Source: Theobroma cacao (taxonomy: Eukaryota; Streptophyta; Magnoliopsida; Malvales; Malvaceae). Taken from it: DNA of 64,000 bases. Every line of letters starts with the position of its first letter. Position 1 is the stretch's first letter. Positions 35,101 through 47,840 of this stretch are shown here, one piece after another. The notes under the pieces are model-generated. The model ran no database searches. It saw only the letters and a list, made by a program, of their open reading frames with translations, and was not told the DNA's origin. The position numbers and the translations under genes were made by a program. Location: assembly GCF_000208745.1 (NCBI RefSeq), contig NC_030858.1, positions 8,912,305 to 8,976,304 on the forward strand, in the 5' to 3' direction.

Positions 35101-37771
35101 AAACAAGCTTTCAGATTCAACAATGCTGAATAACCACTAGTTTACATCAGAGAAACAATCTTTTCTGTTCTTAACTTTCTTTCTCAAATACTAGCAAACA
35201 TTGCAATTTCTGCTAGTTTCCACTAAGCTTAATCTGAGTGACTTAAGTCTTATTTTCTATTCAGTCGGACCAACAGTTCTCATTTCTCCTGCGTCAGAAC
35301 AACTTCAACTTGTACAAGACGGTAAAGGTAAAAACATATTTATATTTTTGTTCTTTGAATTTGATTTTTAGGTCAATCACCTTCCAAACATCCTTCATGT
35401 GCAGTCCTGTCTATATCATCTGCCTTTTCTCACACTGCTGATGCCATTTGTACGGGTTCATAAACTTAACTTGGCTTCAAAGTAACTTAATCACCAAAAT
35501 CAGTGTGGAACCATTGCCTCACTCAGATATACATTAGTCAGGGATGTCTAAATCAGAAAAGCATTTCATCTACTTCAGAATGAGATAAGATACATTAAAA
35601 GACAATATCAATTTTTTCTCCCCTGCTTTCTAACCAACCTGAATTTCATGCCATGTGGGCTTCAACCATTTAATATGGTAAGCAGGCAAGGTCTTCTACA
35701 GTAATATGGCCAATGCTACCAGTTTTATTGGGCTTTTAATTCTTTTCTGATTTGTTAAAAACAGGATCAACCCGCACAAATGGCAAAATCTAATAAAGGA
35801 AAATCGTAAGTTATTCAGTAAAAAGAGAAAATACACCAAAAGGCTTAAGTCACAACTATCCTGGAATTAAAAAACTCCATTCTAACCTTTTTTTCTAGTA
35901 GAACATAAAAGCTGCCTTAGATCAAAATCCAAAGACTGTCCCACAATCTAAAAACAGGAAATGACATTAGGCAAGTACTCATGGGAACTAATCGCAGTGT
36001 ACATTACGGTATTCAAAAAAACACCTTATACCAAAAGCAGCCACAATTAAATAGGTTAGGCATTCCTTTTGTTGATCTTGCCTACATCAATCCTACAGTT
36101 CACTTCTTGTCACCAACAAGATGTGGAAGTTATCAGTACGTTTAAACAACCATGGGATTGAGATATCTCCATCTGAATTTGATATTCAACATGTTGTACA
36201 CCTAAGTTTAAAAAAAAAAAATATGTTGTATACCCCTAGATATACAGTCTTTTGAAGAAACAGTTCATGAATTGAATTTCTATTGTGAAAGATTTTACAT
36301 AAGCTCCAATGAATGATACCATGTCATGATTACCTAAAATGAATTCCACAGCTTGGTGAGACCAATTTTCGAATTTAGATTCTTGAACCTACAGAAAAGG
36401 TATAAATAAGAAGAAAAGAAGAAACCACACTATGGATTTACATCTCTTAGAGTGACAAACAAAAACCAGAAGGTAAAAAAGGCACTTTACAGGAGAACTT
36501 GTATCACAAAGCTCCACAAGAAAATCAATTGAAGCCTTAAGCTGCTCTGCTTGATCTTCATCATTACAGCCTGCAGTTATAAACAGAAGTCCTGTTAATA
36601 GTTCCATTAAAATAAAAGAACACCATCTCTTTTGGTATATTCATAATGTTCAAACAAAAAAACTACTAATCTACTCTATGATCATGATACAAACTATAAA
36701 ATACCTATTCCATTCCAATCCCACTCTATGAATGAAATGATTATATTCCAATTCTACAATATTCCATTTCACAAACCAAATATGCTATAAATGGCATAAA
36801 CGGGCGGTACTTGATGTTAATAGCCCATGCATAGTAATTCTACTAACTTTTTGTAATAATGAAATTCATTCACTTCATACTTTCTTATCCCAGTAAAATA
36901 AACATTAAAGTGAGTTGATCATCTAAATCAAATAAGATACAAGATTGAACCTTATATTGCCATATGATCGTGGTGCCCCAAGAAAAATAGATTGAATCAC
37001 AAAAATTTAAAGCATAAGAAGGAAGCCAGATTAGTTACAAAGGGTCCAGAAAGGTTTTATAAATGCACCTAAAACACGCCCTTTTAGAGATGAAGCAGCT
37101 CTTTTCCTTCTTTCCCTCAATCGAACTGCAAAGCAGAAAAGAAGCCATATATTAGACAAACATTGAAAACACGTCGCTAGTTCTGATAATTGATAAAATG
37201 TTAATGATTTAACCTTGTCTGAGAAATCTTCGGCGAAGAACATCATTGAATCTACGATCAGAAGCGTCTCCGAGTCGATTAGGGCTTAATTTCCCCATCT
37301 TATCGAAGAAATAGCACTTGCAAGAAGCAGTTTGCGGGAAAAGATCGCATTGCGAAGCATCTAGAAACACATACATTCACGCAACCCTATGTTCAAAGAA
37401 AACTAAATGCAGCCGAAAGGAAGGAAGAAATTTTGAAGAGAAAGAGTAGAACTGGAGAACCTTCGGCTTCCTTGAGATCGTCTCTGAGTCTGAGAATCGC
37501 TTGCTTTCGCTCCTTTGCCTAAAAATTCCATCAAAGAGAGAGAGAGAGAAATTAGAAGCTGAGATTGGCAAATGTAAAGAGGTAGTTAGAAGGAAAAGAG
37601 AGAAATAGAGACCTTTCGCTTCCATTTAAGAGCGTCGGATTGGGAAGGAGGATGATGGCGCTGGAGAAACTTTGATCGGAGGAGAGATATGGCTACGGCT
37701 AGCCTTAACGATTCATCATTTGAAGTATCTGTCGCTGCTGCTGATGCTGCTCGGTTTTCGCCGGCGGACAT
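32115..37771 (-). CDS. MPS1: Meiotic protein MULTIPOLAR SPINDLE 1 / PRD2 (ten exons)
   Basis: Exons on the minus strand are 37613-37771, 37461-37518, 37214-37360, 37069-37125, 36491-36570, 36334-36388, 34808-34921, 34389-34581, 32981-33051 and 32115-32299. They give 372 residues with every junction in frame. Diagnostic segments are LRLAVAISLLRSKFL near residue 22, a basic coiled-coil KWKRKAKERKQAILRLRDD, SQCDLFPQTASCKCYFFDK, DRRFNDVLRRRFLRQ, and the C-terminal FEEWVTSLVQARKAVE, GLYVVYIDRVTGELAK and NSDIFDALFR. The length agrees with Arabidopsis MPS1 (just under 380). In that species the locus, also called PRD2, is needed for meiotic double-strand breaks and ordered spindles. The last exon was placed at the ATTGCAG acceptor (32300-32306) because the alternative ATTAG acceptor 25 bases upstream breaks the frame. 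The name rests on recalled family features, not a search. Confidence 0.82.
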
Positions 37772-39400
37772 TTCTGTCTACCGAAATCAAAAGACGCGGG
37801 AAGATTCTGGGATTTTTTTTTTATTATTATTTTGGAAGTTGGTTTTAAAGACCTGCCCACCTGGGCGTGTTTCACATTTCACAAGGTTTATGGTAGCCCA
37901 ATAGTCCAGTTTCATCTTTCTTAGTTCCAAGTATTTCTAAGTCAATGAGTAATGAATTTTATAAACAAAAAATTCATGCTAATATTAGATAAATGTTCGA
38001 ACATAATTACAGAAACTTATTAGCATACCAAAAATGAAAACACTTTTCCTTCCCTCAAATGCTTACAAAAGTTTTTAAATCATTATAAATACAATTTATC
38101 TCGACATATGAAAAAGAAGTAAAACAGACATACCTAAAAACTAATATTTGTTCACTCCAATATTACTACTATAGATCAGCAAAAACTTAAAAATACAATT
38201 AACGATTTTATTAAAAATTAGTCCACGATAAATCTTCTTTATGCATATTCTTTAATCAACTTATAAGTTTAGAAGAACTGATCTTGATAAGAGTTGTGAG
38301 CTTGGGATAATCAGATGGAGGCATTGGTGAAATAAGAAGAAAAAGTTGAAAGGTTAATTAATTTAGAGGCGCAGAAAAGGTCCGATAAGCCAAGATTGGT
38401 GAAGTCCAATAGGTGGAGCGTAAGTTAAGTTAAACGTGAAGGGATAGCAAGCTCAATGATTGAAGAAACAACTATTCAGTTATATAATCAACAGCGGTAC
38501 AAGTTTAGTCAACAAACACTTTTATTTGACAAGCCCCTTTCAAACCCAAAAATTGACAGCAGACATTGATCTTTTTGGCATGACACGGCGCCTCCCGCTC
38601 CCCCTCCCCCTCCCATGCTGCTGATAAGATAAGCTCATAATCCTAGCTAACTCTATTTTGCATTCGGCAAGCCTCCATTACAGCCAGGAACATGCCTACC
38701 CCTTGGCCACCACATATTATTATTAAGCTCATATCCTATTCCTGGATTCATTTAAGACAACCATTTATCACATTAATCTAAGCTCCATCAACAACAGTTA
38801 GTACTAGGTGATATACCCAAGAGTTGCCTGGATTTTTCTTCAGGACTTTATTTTATTTAGCATGCAAATTACCATCCTAAATCTGTCTCTGACAGCACAT
38901 CGTAATGAATTTATGCTTTTTTTTGTTTTATTTTAACTTGGTAAAGTGAGAATGCACGGATAAATGCAGTGATAGAAATCAAAGTGGACTTCACTTTGAC
39001 TGTAAATAAGATAAAAACTTGAGATTTATGGACTAAGTTCAACAATAAACTAAATTACTCAGTCAAAAAAAATTATCAAAAAACTAATCAAATACAAAAA
39101 CAACTGGATCCCTTAAACAGGTGACCACTCTTCCCGAGAACTCTGGCATGTATTAGCCACACTCGAGGACAAAATCCATGGCATTATGGTTTTCATTTCT
39201 TTTCTCAATAAACACACCGCTATGACCTCGGAGAAATATACAACTCAATAAAATTTTACCTGTCCTTGGCAGCTCCACCTTTATCAAATAATACAAGTTG
39301 CTCGCCTCAAAAAGGGGGGAAAAACGTAGGGGACATCATATTGAAGTGGAGATAAGCAGAAGTCCTTGCGAATACAGACACTAAGAGTAGCATGCAAAAT
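37772..39400. other. MPS1 upstream region and eIF(iso)4G 3' UTR
   Basis: Both flanking genes are on the minus strand. The first few hundred bases above 37771 should hold the MPS1 promoter; no clear TATA box was seen, as is common for meiotic and housekeeping genes. The last about 200 bases below 39401 are presumably the eIF(iso)4G 3' UTR. No further gene is supported. Confidence 0.5.
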
Positions 39401-42400
39401 TTAGGATAGATTCTGACAGGCCTCAACCTCGGATGCCTGTGCATCCAACAGAGCTTCCCCCGAAGGATTTGAGCTAATGATCCTCATTGTTGCATCAAAT
39501 ACAGCTTTTTGGTACTTGTCATCTTCCATCTTCTTTAGGATTTCCTTCACCACCTTAAAATCTAATCCTCCAGCCATAACAACTTTCCCAATTATTTCTC
39601 CAAAATTATTTGGTGCTTTTGGCGTATCAATGCCAATATCATCCAACAAGGCACCATAGAGCAGGCATCCAGTCCCTATGTCTCTAGGTGTAAGAACTTT
39701 CTTAATAAGTAAGTATTCCAGAAGTCTTGAAACCGGCTCAACACAGGGTGGGCTTTTCTCCAAGGCAATGGAGATGGCTTCTTTCACAACCTCAGGGTGG
39801 TATGATGGAGATTTTAGTTCCTCCACACATTGCAATGCTTCATCCAGCAGCCTAACACCAAAATATTCCTCCAATAGCGCCTGTGTTTTTCTCTGTAGAT
39901 CTGGATTTATACTTGCAGCCGGTGCTGGCGGTTTCTCTAGAACCGGAGACAAAACAGCCACAGGCACAGGTTTGGCAGAAAGAGAAGGTTGTCCCACAGG
40001 CTCTGCACCTAAAATAGAGTTAGATGGCCGAGCTGGAGGGTTTGAACCGCCCTGCAACAGGGCACTTGTCCTACCACTCATTAGGCCACCACTACCTTGA
40101 GGTAGCAGCCTTGGATTCATTGAAGTTGATTTATTGATTAATGGTGATGGGACACGTCCCCCAGGCAGTACACCTGACCCATCACCCCTTGGCATTGACC
40201 GGTTCCTAGGAACCTCCCAATTATCATTGTCCATTCCAGGCATACCAGGCATTCTTCGAGTTCCTGGCATTCCAGGCATCAAACCCCCAGTACCAGGACG
40301 AGTGATAGGAAAACCACCAGGACCAGGACTCATCGGACCACCAGAAACAACACGACTATTTCTAATACTTGCAGTAACACCTGGACGCAGCCCAAGATTT
40401 TTTTCAGCCTCGGAATGGATTTCTGTGATTGTTTTGGCTTTCACCTGCAAAAATTAAGAAAATAAGGAGACATTGAGTTTAAAACCCATTCACAAGGACA
40501 TGTCAACAACATCTATCTAATCTAAAGCAGAAAATTTTGATGGCATTTATGAGCTACCTCCTCACGCCTGGGAACCCAGTTGCTTGCACGAAGATCAAGA
40601 ACATCACGAACCATAAATCTCAATCTTGGGGCAAGCTGAGGATTTGTAGTCAATTCCTTCAGTCTGCTGAAGTACATATCATTTATGCGCCGTGATTTTG
40701 GACTCTCATCAAGCTGCTTACCAATAGTGTTGAAGAACTGACAAATGGCTTCAACATTCTCCTCTGCAGGGCAAGCTTTAGTATCATGGCCCAAAAGTTC
40801 CTGTTTGACAGAAAAGGTAAAAAATGGTTTAGAATAAGTTACTAATGAACCCAGGCACCATTAATCAGAAAGACAAGAAGTAACCTGCACAATGTGATGG
40901 ACTATCTTCTCAGGTACCATTTTCTGCTTCAGAAGCTCACCAATTAAACGAATGTTACCTAGAGTACGGAGCTTGACCATCCTTTCTTTATCCCTACGCT
41001 CCATCTCTTGCTCAGGGGCAGTCATCAGCCCCACTTCTTCCCTAAGCTTGTCAGCTCCCTCAAATGCCTCTTGGCAGTTATTCAAAAGGACTCGCTTAAA
41101 TGTGATTTCTTTACCACCAGGTTCATCAGATGGGAATGAGGGGAGCTTATCATTAAGATCAGAACACAACAGAGCATACATGGGACAAAATGTGGGTTCC
41201 AGAACAGCCTTCTCAAATATTAGAGAAATAACCCCCTGCAAAGATACCATCAGTGAGTTCATCTTACAACTGCAGTAACTTAAAAAGAAAACGATATAAA
41301 TCAAAGTGTGATAGCATGTGTGTGTGTTTACACACACACACACACACACACATACATACAGAATAATGTGTAGTAATGTAAAATGACTAACAGTAATGTA
41401 AAAAAGAATAACCTTCAAGATATCAGCTGATGTGATGCCAGAATCAATAAGTTGACCCTTCAGAAGATCATACTTCTCAGGAGTCAGCTTGTTCAGTATC
41501 CTGCACAGAGAACAGAGAACCATTCAGAAAAATCAGTCATTCACAGTTAATTTCATCACAAAGGACGGGGAAGGTAATCATTGCCTCTTCCTATCATGCA
41601 AACTTGACAAAAGAAAAAACACTTTGCAAGTTTGCAAGCTATTTACAAATGGAAGACATGGCTTGTAAAGGTGATCAGATAACGAATATGCAATTTTCAC
41701 CACTGCCATTAGTATCAAGAATAAATTTATCACATTCTCTTAATTCACTGCTCAACGTAAGGTGCAACTCGTATTCAACAACTTCGAAAATTAAAAGTTG
41801 CAGATACAAACCATACTTAAAAACATATTAAATCTAAACTGTAGAGCTTGTTATGCCATAATAAAATCCAAGGTTGGAAGTTCAAAGCAATTCCTTATTT
41901 CAGTAACTTAGTAAGAAACCAAAAAAAATGTTCCTACTACATGGATTACTAGGGCACCATTGGGCTTAATAAAGACCACATCCTGAATAAGATCAAGAAA
42001 ATCAAAGTCCCTTATGGTTTGTCAATAGAAATCAGACATAATGATGCAAGAAACGTATTTTAAATTTTACCCTTTAACAGTCTTTAGAACACGCTCCTTC
42101 TCAGAAAGAGTCCCCCTTCTAGCTGACCAGGGCACCTCGGCTTTGACCAAAGACGGAGCTGGTCCTCCCTGGTTCAATAAAGGAAACTCAATGTCTAATG
42201 CCAAAAATCTTAAAAACACAAAAAGAATTCAACTCTTTTTACATCAATTACCCCTTGGTTAGAAGAGACTTGTGCCCGGGAGAACTGAGAGTTGAGTTGG
42301 TCCTGGCGATTAAATTGATTAGCTTCTGTCTGTCTGGAGTCATATCGGTTTCCAAATTCTCTATCCCGAAGGGATTCCCAAGACCTCTCCTCACCAGCAG

Positions 42401-44531
42401 AAGGAAACTGTGCTGAACGGTTACGCCAATCACGATTGTCCGGCTCAGAGTAACGGTTCTGACTCTGATTTGGTGGCTAGCAAAAGTTTAGAAGATGGAT
42501 CAACAAGTGTTAACAAATAAGGATGGTTTGGCAGAAATAATTGCAAATACAGACATAATCAAGACAAATAATTACTTCTAAAATAAGCAAATAAAACATA
42601 AAATGCAAAAAAGAACTTAGAGATTACATTGCTTTCCCCACGACCCCAGTTTTGATCTTCACCAAAGAGTTCCGCTTCAATTTCTCGTTTTATTTTAAGA
42701 ATCTCATCGGCAACTTCTACAGCCTAAAAGAAGGCAAACAGCATAAGCAGAGATTATATCAAACACTAATCAAAAAGTGACACTGTGCTATTTCAACTCA
42801 ATATAATTGAAACAGAGTGCAAACAACATTGAACAACTCCCTTGCAAGCAAATAAAAAGCATATGTTCTCTCTTTTTTGGTTGGTTTTTGGAAGCAAAAT
42901 TTAACAATACTTTAATAGATGCAGAAATAAAGTATACTACCAAGCACAAGTTTATACAATTACCTCCCTAAGCTGTAAAAGCTGGTCGCGGGTGTATCGC
43001 ACACGTTCACGACCCTCAAATCGTGTGTCTCCAGCCTACAACAGTAAAGCAATTGATAACTTCAGATTCTACAACCCAACAATATTCCAATATGCAGCAT
43101 GTAAACATGCAGATCACTGTCTAAAGAATAAAGCAGGCAATGGAATAAAAGTAAACACAAACTCTAAATCATTACTACGAACTTATATGGAGAATTCCAA
43201 ACAAGGTTATCAAAAAATTAACATATTTATCTAACAAAAATAAAAAGATAAGTTCCACAAATGCTGAGTGACATCCAAATAAAAAGACATCACATTAGTT
43301 GAAATACAAAGATTTTGTATCATAAGGAGGTCATCAAAAGATCACATCTTTTGCACCTCACAATCCTCAATATAGGCTTGGTTACTTAATATGCAAAAAG
43401 TCCATACACTTAATAAAATTCAACTCATTAATATAACTTATTCTTTCCAATTAGGAGGATCCACAAGTAAATACAAGTGGCACATATAACTATATATTAC
43501 TATTTTACACACCAGCAGCAGAGTTTAAAAATCCACAAGTGGGTTTAACTGACCGCATGCACTTAAAATTTTAATGTTAACTTCTTTATTTGTAGTTAAA
43601 GAGAGACATGGCAATCAGTTAAACCCGCTTATAGATTTTTCAAATTCCGCCACCAATAAATCAAAAAATATTCCATAGATAACCATTGAAACATAGCTAA
43701 GAGGATTGACCAACAGAGAGGACAAGTTCATCATCTTTCCTCACTGGAACAACTCCATTTGTTTAAAAATAAGATCCTAAATGTTTGTAGGTCCTTTATG
43801 GGCAATCAGAAACTCATAGAATACCCACCTAAAGCCTACATATTTATCTTTGTCCATATTTACAGCAAGTACACATACTAAGTGCCCCACCAAGAATTAG
43901 GACAAAGCTATTCATACTCTTCCCCTTTTAAAGGTCTAATAATATCCAACTCTATTCTCTTATGATTAATAACAAGAAAAATTTGGCAAACACCAAGTTT
44001 GCTAGTAAAAGCAAGAAGGTATAAATTTAAAGTCTTTCAAACGAAAAATAAAAAACAATATTTATCTCAAACATATATTACAAATCGACAACAGCAATGA
44101 TAAAATCACATCTAGTTGCTAAAGATCCAATCTAGCTCAGAATTCAGTCGCAAAAAAGCACTACCTAACAGCTGTTACAAGAACAATTTAAAAAGAAAAT
44201 CCATCTGAATCCAACAGTAAAATATCTACAAGGCAAAACTAACCCAACCCAAATCAATCAAAACCAATAAAGATCACATCAAAAAGGCTAGATCCAAAAA
44301 AACTGAAATATGGGTTTTGAAGAGAAAGGGATAAAAAGATTGAACCTTAATGGAAAAGGGAGGAGGAGCACCGCCATGAGGACGAAATAGAGGAAGATCA
44401 GAGGAAAGGGAACCAAAGGCTAACGAAGAAGAAGATGAAGATGATGAAGAAGAAGAAGGACCACCAAGGAGTCTGCCCCCTCGACCACCACCAGGTCTTA
44501 AGCTCAACACCGTCTGATCACCCTGCTGCAT
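39401..44531 (-). CDS. EIF(ISO)4G1: Eukaryotic translation initiation factor isoform 4G (nine exons)
   Basis: Exons on the minus strand are 44346-44531, 42964-43035, 42628-42723, 42252-42476, 42071-42168, 41413-41500, 40885-41235, 40558-40800 and 39401-40444. They give 800 residues, close to the plant family's about 780. The protein is the scaffold of eIF(iso)4F and binds the cap-binding subunit eIF(iso)4E, eIF4A and eIF3. The eIF4E-binding motif YxxxxLphi is visible as YTRDQLL (76-82). The MIF4G domain runs from about 220 ([20 protein letters not shown]) to about 445. A Gly/Pro/Met-rich linker ([15 protein letters not shown]) follows, then the MA3 domain at about 636-755 ([22 protein letters not shown] onward). 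The N-terminus has a Gly/Arg box and an 11-serine run. Intron 6 (41236-41412) is stop-free and in frame. The long first intron (1.3 kb) has no other gene. Confidence 0.95.
41316..41360. repeat. Palindromic (TG)n-(CA)n microsatellite in eIF(iso)4G intron 6
   Basis: A TG run is followed by TTTA and a CA run, so each strand can fold back on itself. It lies within a stop-free intron. On the gene's strand it reads as alternating Val-Cys codons followed by a short NTHTC segment. Confidence 0.9.
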
Positions 44532-44835
44532 ACCTCAATCTTTTCAGGCGAGATTCAATCTCCACCGTCCGATCAGAAAAGGCAAAAAACTCAGCGATAG
44601 TAAAACGCTGAATCTGAATATCGAAGGACAAAAAAAAAGGTTCTTGAATATAAAGAGATAAAGAAACAAAATTGGTTTTTCAAGAGAGAGAAGAGACGAA
44701 AGTTTTTCTCTCTCTTCTGCGGGAGAGCAAAGAAGAGAAGAGAAGAGAAGAGAAGAGCAAGTATGTGAGGACGGTAGCGAGGAAAAACAAACCCTTCTTT
44801 TGAAGAGTTTTTTTTTTTTTTTTTTTTCAGTCACT
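44532..44835 (-). promoter_or_regulatory. eIF(iso)4G leader and proximal promoter, CT/GA-rich
   Basis: On the plus strand GAAGA pentamers repeat at about 44729-44758, and a T-rich tract ends at about 44827. Read on the gene strand these are CT-rich runs typical of leaders of translation-machinery genes. No TATA box was seen. Confidence 0.5.
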
Positions 44836-46084
44836 ATTTGTTGGTTTATATGTATAATTACATCAGTACCCTTGTTGGTTTTGCACTTGCCAAGATCTCT
44901 TTGGCTTTGATTGACAACTTTGCCCTTCCTCCTTTATTAGTGTTCTACTCTTATTTAAATGTTTTAGTTTTAAAAGCCTTATACAAATTCTATTTATTGC
45001 TTAAAAATTTATTTTTGTTAATTTGATAATTAATATCACCTTGTAAATTTTTAAAAACCTTATGCCAGTCCCTCTAAAATTTTATTAGAAATTACAAAGT
45101 CCGTATGTGCTTGTTTCATCATAACATAAAAATAAGTAAAATTGGAAAAAAAAATATTTTCAAATATGAGCACTCTGTTTAGGCTAATGTCTCTTTGATA
45201 AAGAAAGCAACCAAGGTGAAAAAGAAAAAGCTAACTTCTCGTGGGACAAAATACAATGAAGAAGAAAATCATAAGCTCAAAACAAAAGGCATACATAAGG
45301 TTTTCTTTCTTTTATGATGATGATAATAAAGTTAATGTATATATGAGGATATAACATAGATTCATGTCAAGATATAAACATAGAAAATCTATTGTTTTGA
45401 TCACTTTATTGATTCAAAGACTTTCTTTTGGGTACTTTTAGGATTGTATCATCAAAGATACATTACATATATTAATTATCTTCTAAAAATTATTATTTGT
45501 AATCAAATATATTTTTAATTAGAATAAAAAATATTACCAAAAGAATGAGATAATAATTATCAAAATCAAATGGACAACATAGTGAGCCGAACCTCGATTC
45601 GAGTTCATTCTTTAATTGATTGTTTTGTACATTTAACTTGAATAAACTCGCATTAATTCATTGGGTTTATGAAAAAATGATGATATGTATTTTTCATTTA
45701 AATATATCTTTTGAAAAATTTTAAAAAATAAAAATACATTATACAAAACTACAAAGTAAAATCAAATTTATAAACTTAACTCTTTTTTTGGTAAGTTTTC
45801 AATGATAATGAATGTTTCTAATATTAATCATAAATTATCATTTTTATAATTATACAAAATATCTAAAAAATATATAATTTTATTTATAATAATTTTTATT
45901 TATATGAAATTAACTAAAATGACTTAACAATTGAATCATTGTTTCAATAATCTAGAGTTTTAAACAGATCATTGTCTGGTCTAATTCTAATAATTGTGAA
46001 TGAATTATTCTCATACAATAATTGTATAAGAACTCACTTAGAGCTATACTATTTTTTTAGTATTTTTTTGCACAATACTTTAAA
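44836..46084. other. Intergenic AT-rich sequence
   Basis: No gene or repeat boundary is supported. The open frame at 44838-45026 is low complexity and has no gene features. Confidence 0.5.
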
Positions 46085-46490
46085 AGTTCTTAAATGATTT
46101 AAAAATTTTAAAATAAATCATTTTTCTATTACATTCAATTAAGTTTTTGAATTTTTATTTTATATCAAATAAAGTCTTATAATTAACGACTGACTAGATG
46201 TCATTAGTGAAAATGACACATGTTTTTTTTATGTTATATGACTGGTCATAATGGAGGATGAGTCTACCATGTGATGACGTTATTATACCACATTAACATG
46301 TAATGTCATTATTTATTATGATAAGTCAACATATTACATTAACATCGCATGATATAAAAAATAATAAGTTTCATTTTAATTAATAATAAGTAATTAATTA
46401 TTGATCATAATAACTTATTTAAACTAAAATAAAATATAAAAACTCAAAAAATAATTTATTTAAATATTTTAAAATAATTTAAGATTTTCT
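46085..46490. repeat. AT-rich MITE-like element with long terminal inverted repeats (copy 2)
   Basis: The left arm (CTTAAATGATTTAAAAATTT onward) and right arm (ending AATTTATTTAAATATTTTAA and AATAATTTAAG) are related in opposite orientation over about 80 bases. The centre has repeated CATTAACAT/GTCATTAT-like units. It has the same layout as 2935-3285 and 49270-49720. Confidence 0.55.
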
Positions 46491-47840
46491 AAATATTATA
46501 TGTATTTTTTTAATATTATAATACCACCATAGTAATGTCATAGAAGCAAAGGGCCAAAAAAGTAATTTCGAGAATCGACTTATGACTTGCATCATCTATG
46601 TCGGGGGAATAACACAAGGACAAAAAAGGTACTTTAAAAAAATAAAAATACTTTTTACATCAGTTTTTTTTTCCTTAAAAACGAACGTGCTTTTTTTTTC
46701 TTATGAAACTCACTCACCCTTGGCGGCCTTACCCTCTGCGTTACCAAACATGACACGAGGGAGCGTGCGTTTGTGTTCTTGCCCTAACTTTTACCGGTTA
46801 CCGCCTATGGGTTCCCTCTAATTTGTACTCCCCCGTCTTAGCCGAATCTCAACGCGACAGCAACCTCGTAACCTACACGTGCCGGTCAGATTGAAGCCTG
46901 CCTTTCACTTTCGCAATCTACTTGCACTCAGTGAGTTACACCGTTGCGACACGTACACCCTTGCGTCATACTAGGGAATTTTGCTATTCTGTGCACTGTT
47001 TGGTGAGCTTTGCAGTAATTTTTTACATGGAGAGAACGGTATAAAAATTTTGTTGCTCTTTAGTCTTTAACCTGGATTGGAAACCTCATAGTTTTTTGGT
47101 AAAAAAAAAGGTTAGAGACAATAAGTTGTTTCAAAAATGAGTTATTTATTGTCCTAACATATAATTTTAATTAATTTAGTCAACTTAACATGGATCATTA
47201 ATTTTCTTAAATGAAATTTGGGTTTTCTTTTTTCTTTTACAAATGAAACATATAGATAGATTTTGCATTGAATTTGTAAGTGGGCAAATGACAGTGAGAA
47301 TATACCAATTTGACTTTTTCGGGGATTTTGTTGCAGTGTCGCCAAAAGTAGCCTGCACCTGCAATCATTGATAAAAGCAAGTGAAAAAGGACAATGTTTC
47401 AAGTAAAACTTGCTCTTGATTTTCCAGATTTTGCCTTTGCCTGTAAATGGGAATGGACTTGTCACATGTGATCAGTTTTTAGTAACGTTCAGTTACTCAG
47501 GGGTATAAAAATAAACTTTTCAGTCATCAATATGTGAAATCTATAATTATGATATATATTGAAGTAAGGTTTGAGTTATTGCTCCAATTGACGGTCTAAT
47601 TGACTTTTAGGCAATTAAGTCCTCTCAATTTTTTCTTTAAATTCGGGGCCAAACGACTTCGATTTGCCTTTACTTAAATATTATCAGTTTTTTGGAATTC
47701 ATGGGGAGGATAAGGAGAGGAGAGAGAATAGACAAAGAAAGGAAAAAAGAGAGTTGTCGCCATCGTCGCCACTGAAGAGAGGCGACGATGGTAAAAGGTG
47801 GTGAGGGAGTCTCAAGTTTTTCAAATAGAAACAGAGTTGA
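46491..47840. other. Intergenic with a GC-richer island at about 46700-47000
   Basis: The island (ACGAGGGAGCGTGCG-like, with CACGTGCCGG at about 46877-46886) stands out from its AT-rich flanks. A TATA-like GGTATAAAAATTTT follows at about 47038. No convincing reading frame leaves it on either strand. It could be a promoter of an unseen non-coding transcript or captured DNA. Confidence 0.4.

Noticed and set aside
39477..41278. Plus-strand open frames over eIF(iso)4G exons (39477-39659, 39678-40100, 40134-40457, 40952-41278)
   Set aside because: Shadows of the minus-strand exons; the sense strand carries clear MIF4G and MA3 domains.
47154..47465. 103-codon minus-strand frame
   Set aside because: AT-driven composition with no recognised domain and no plausible start or splice context.
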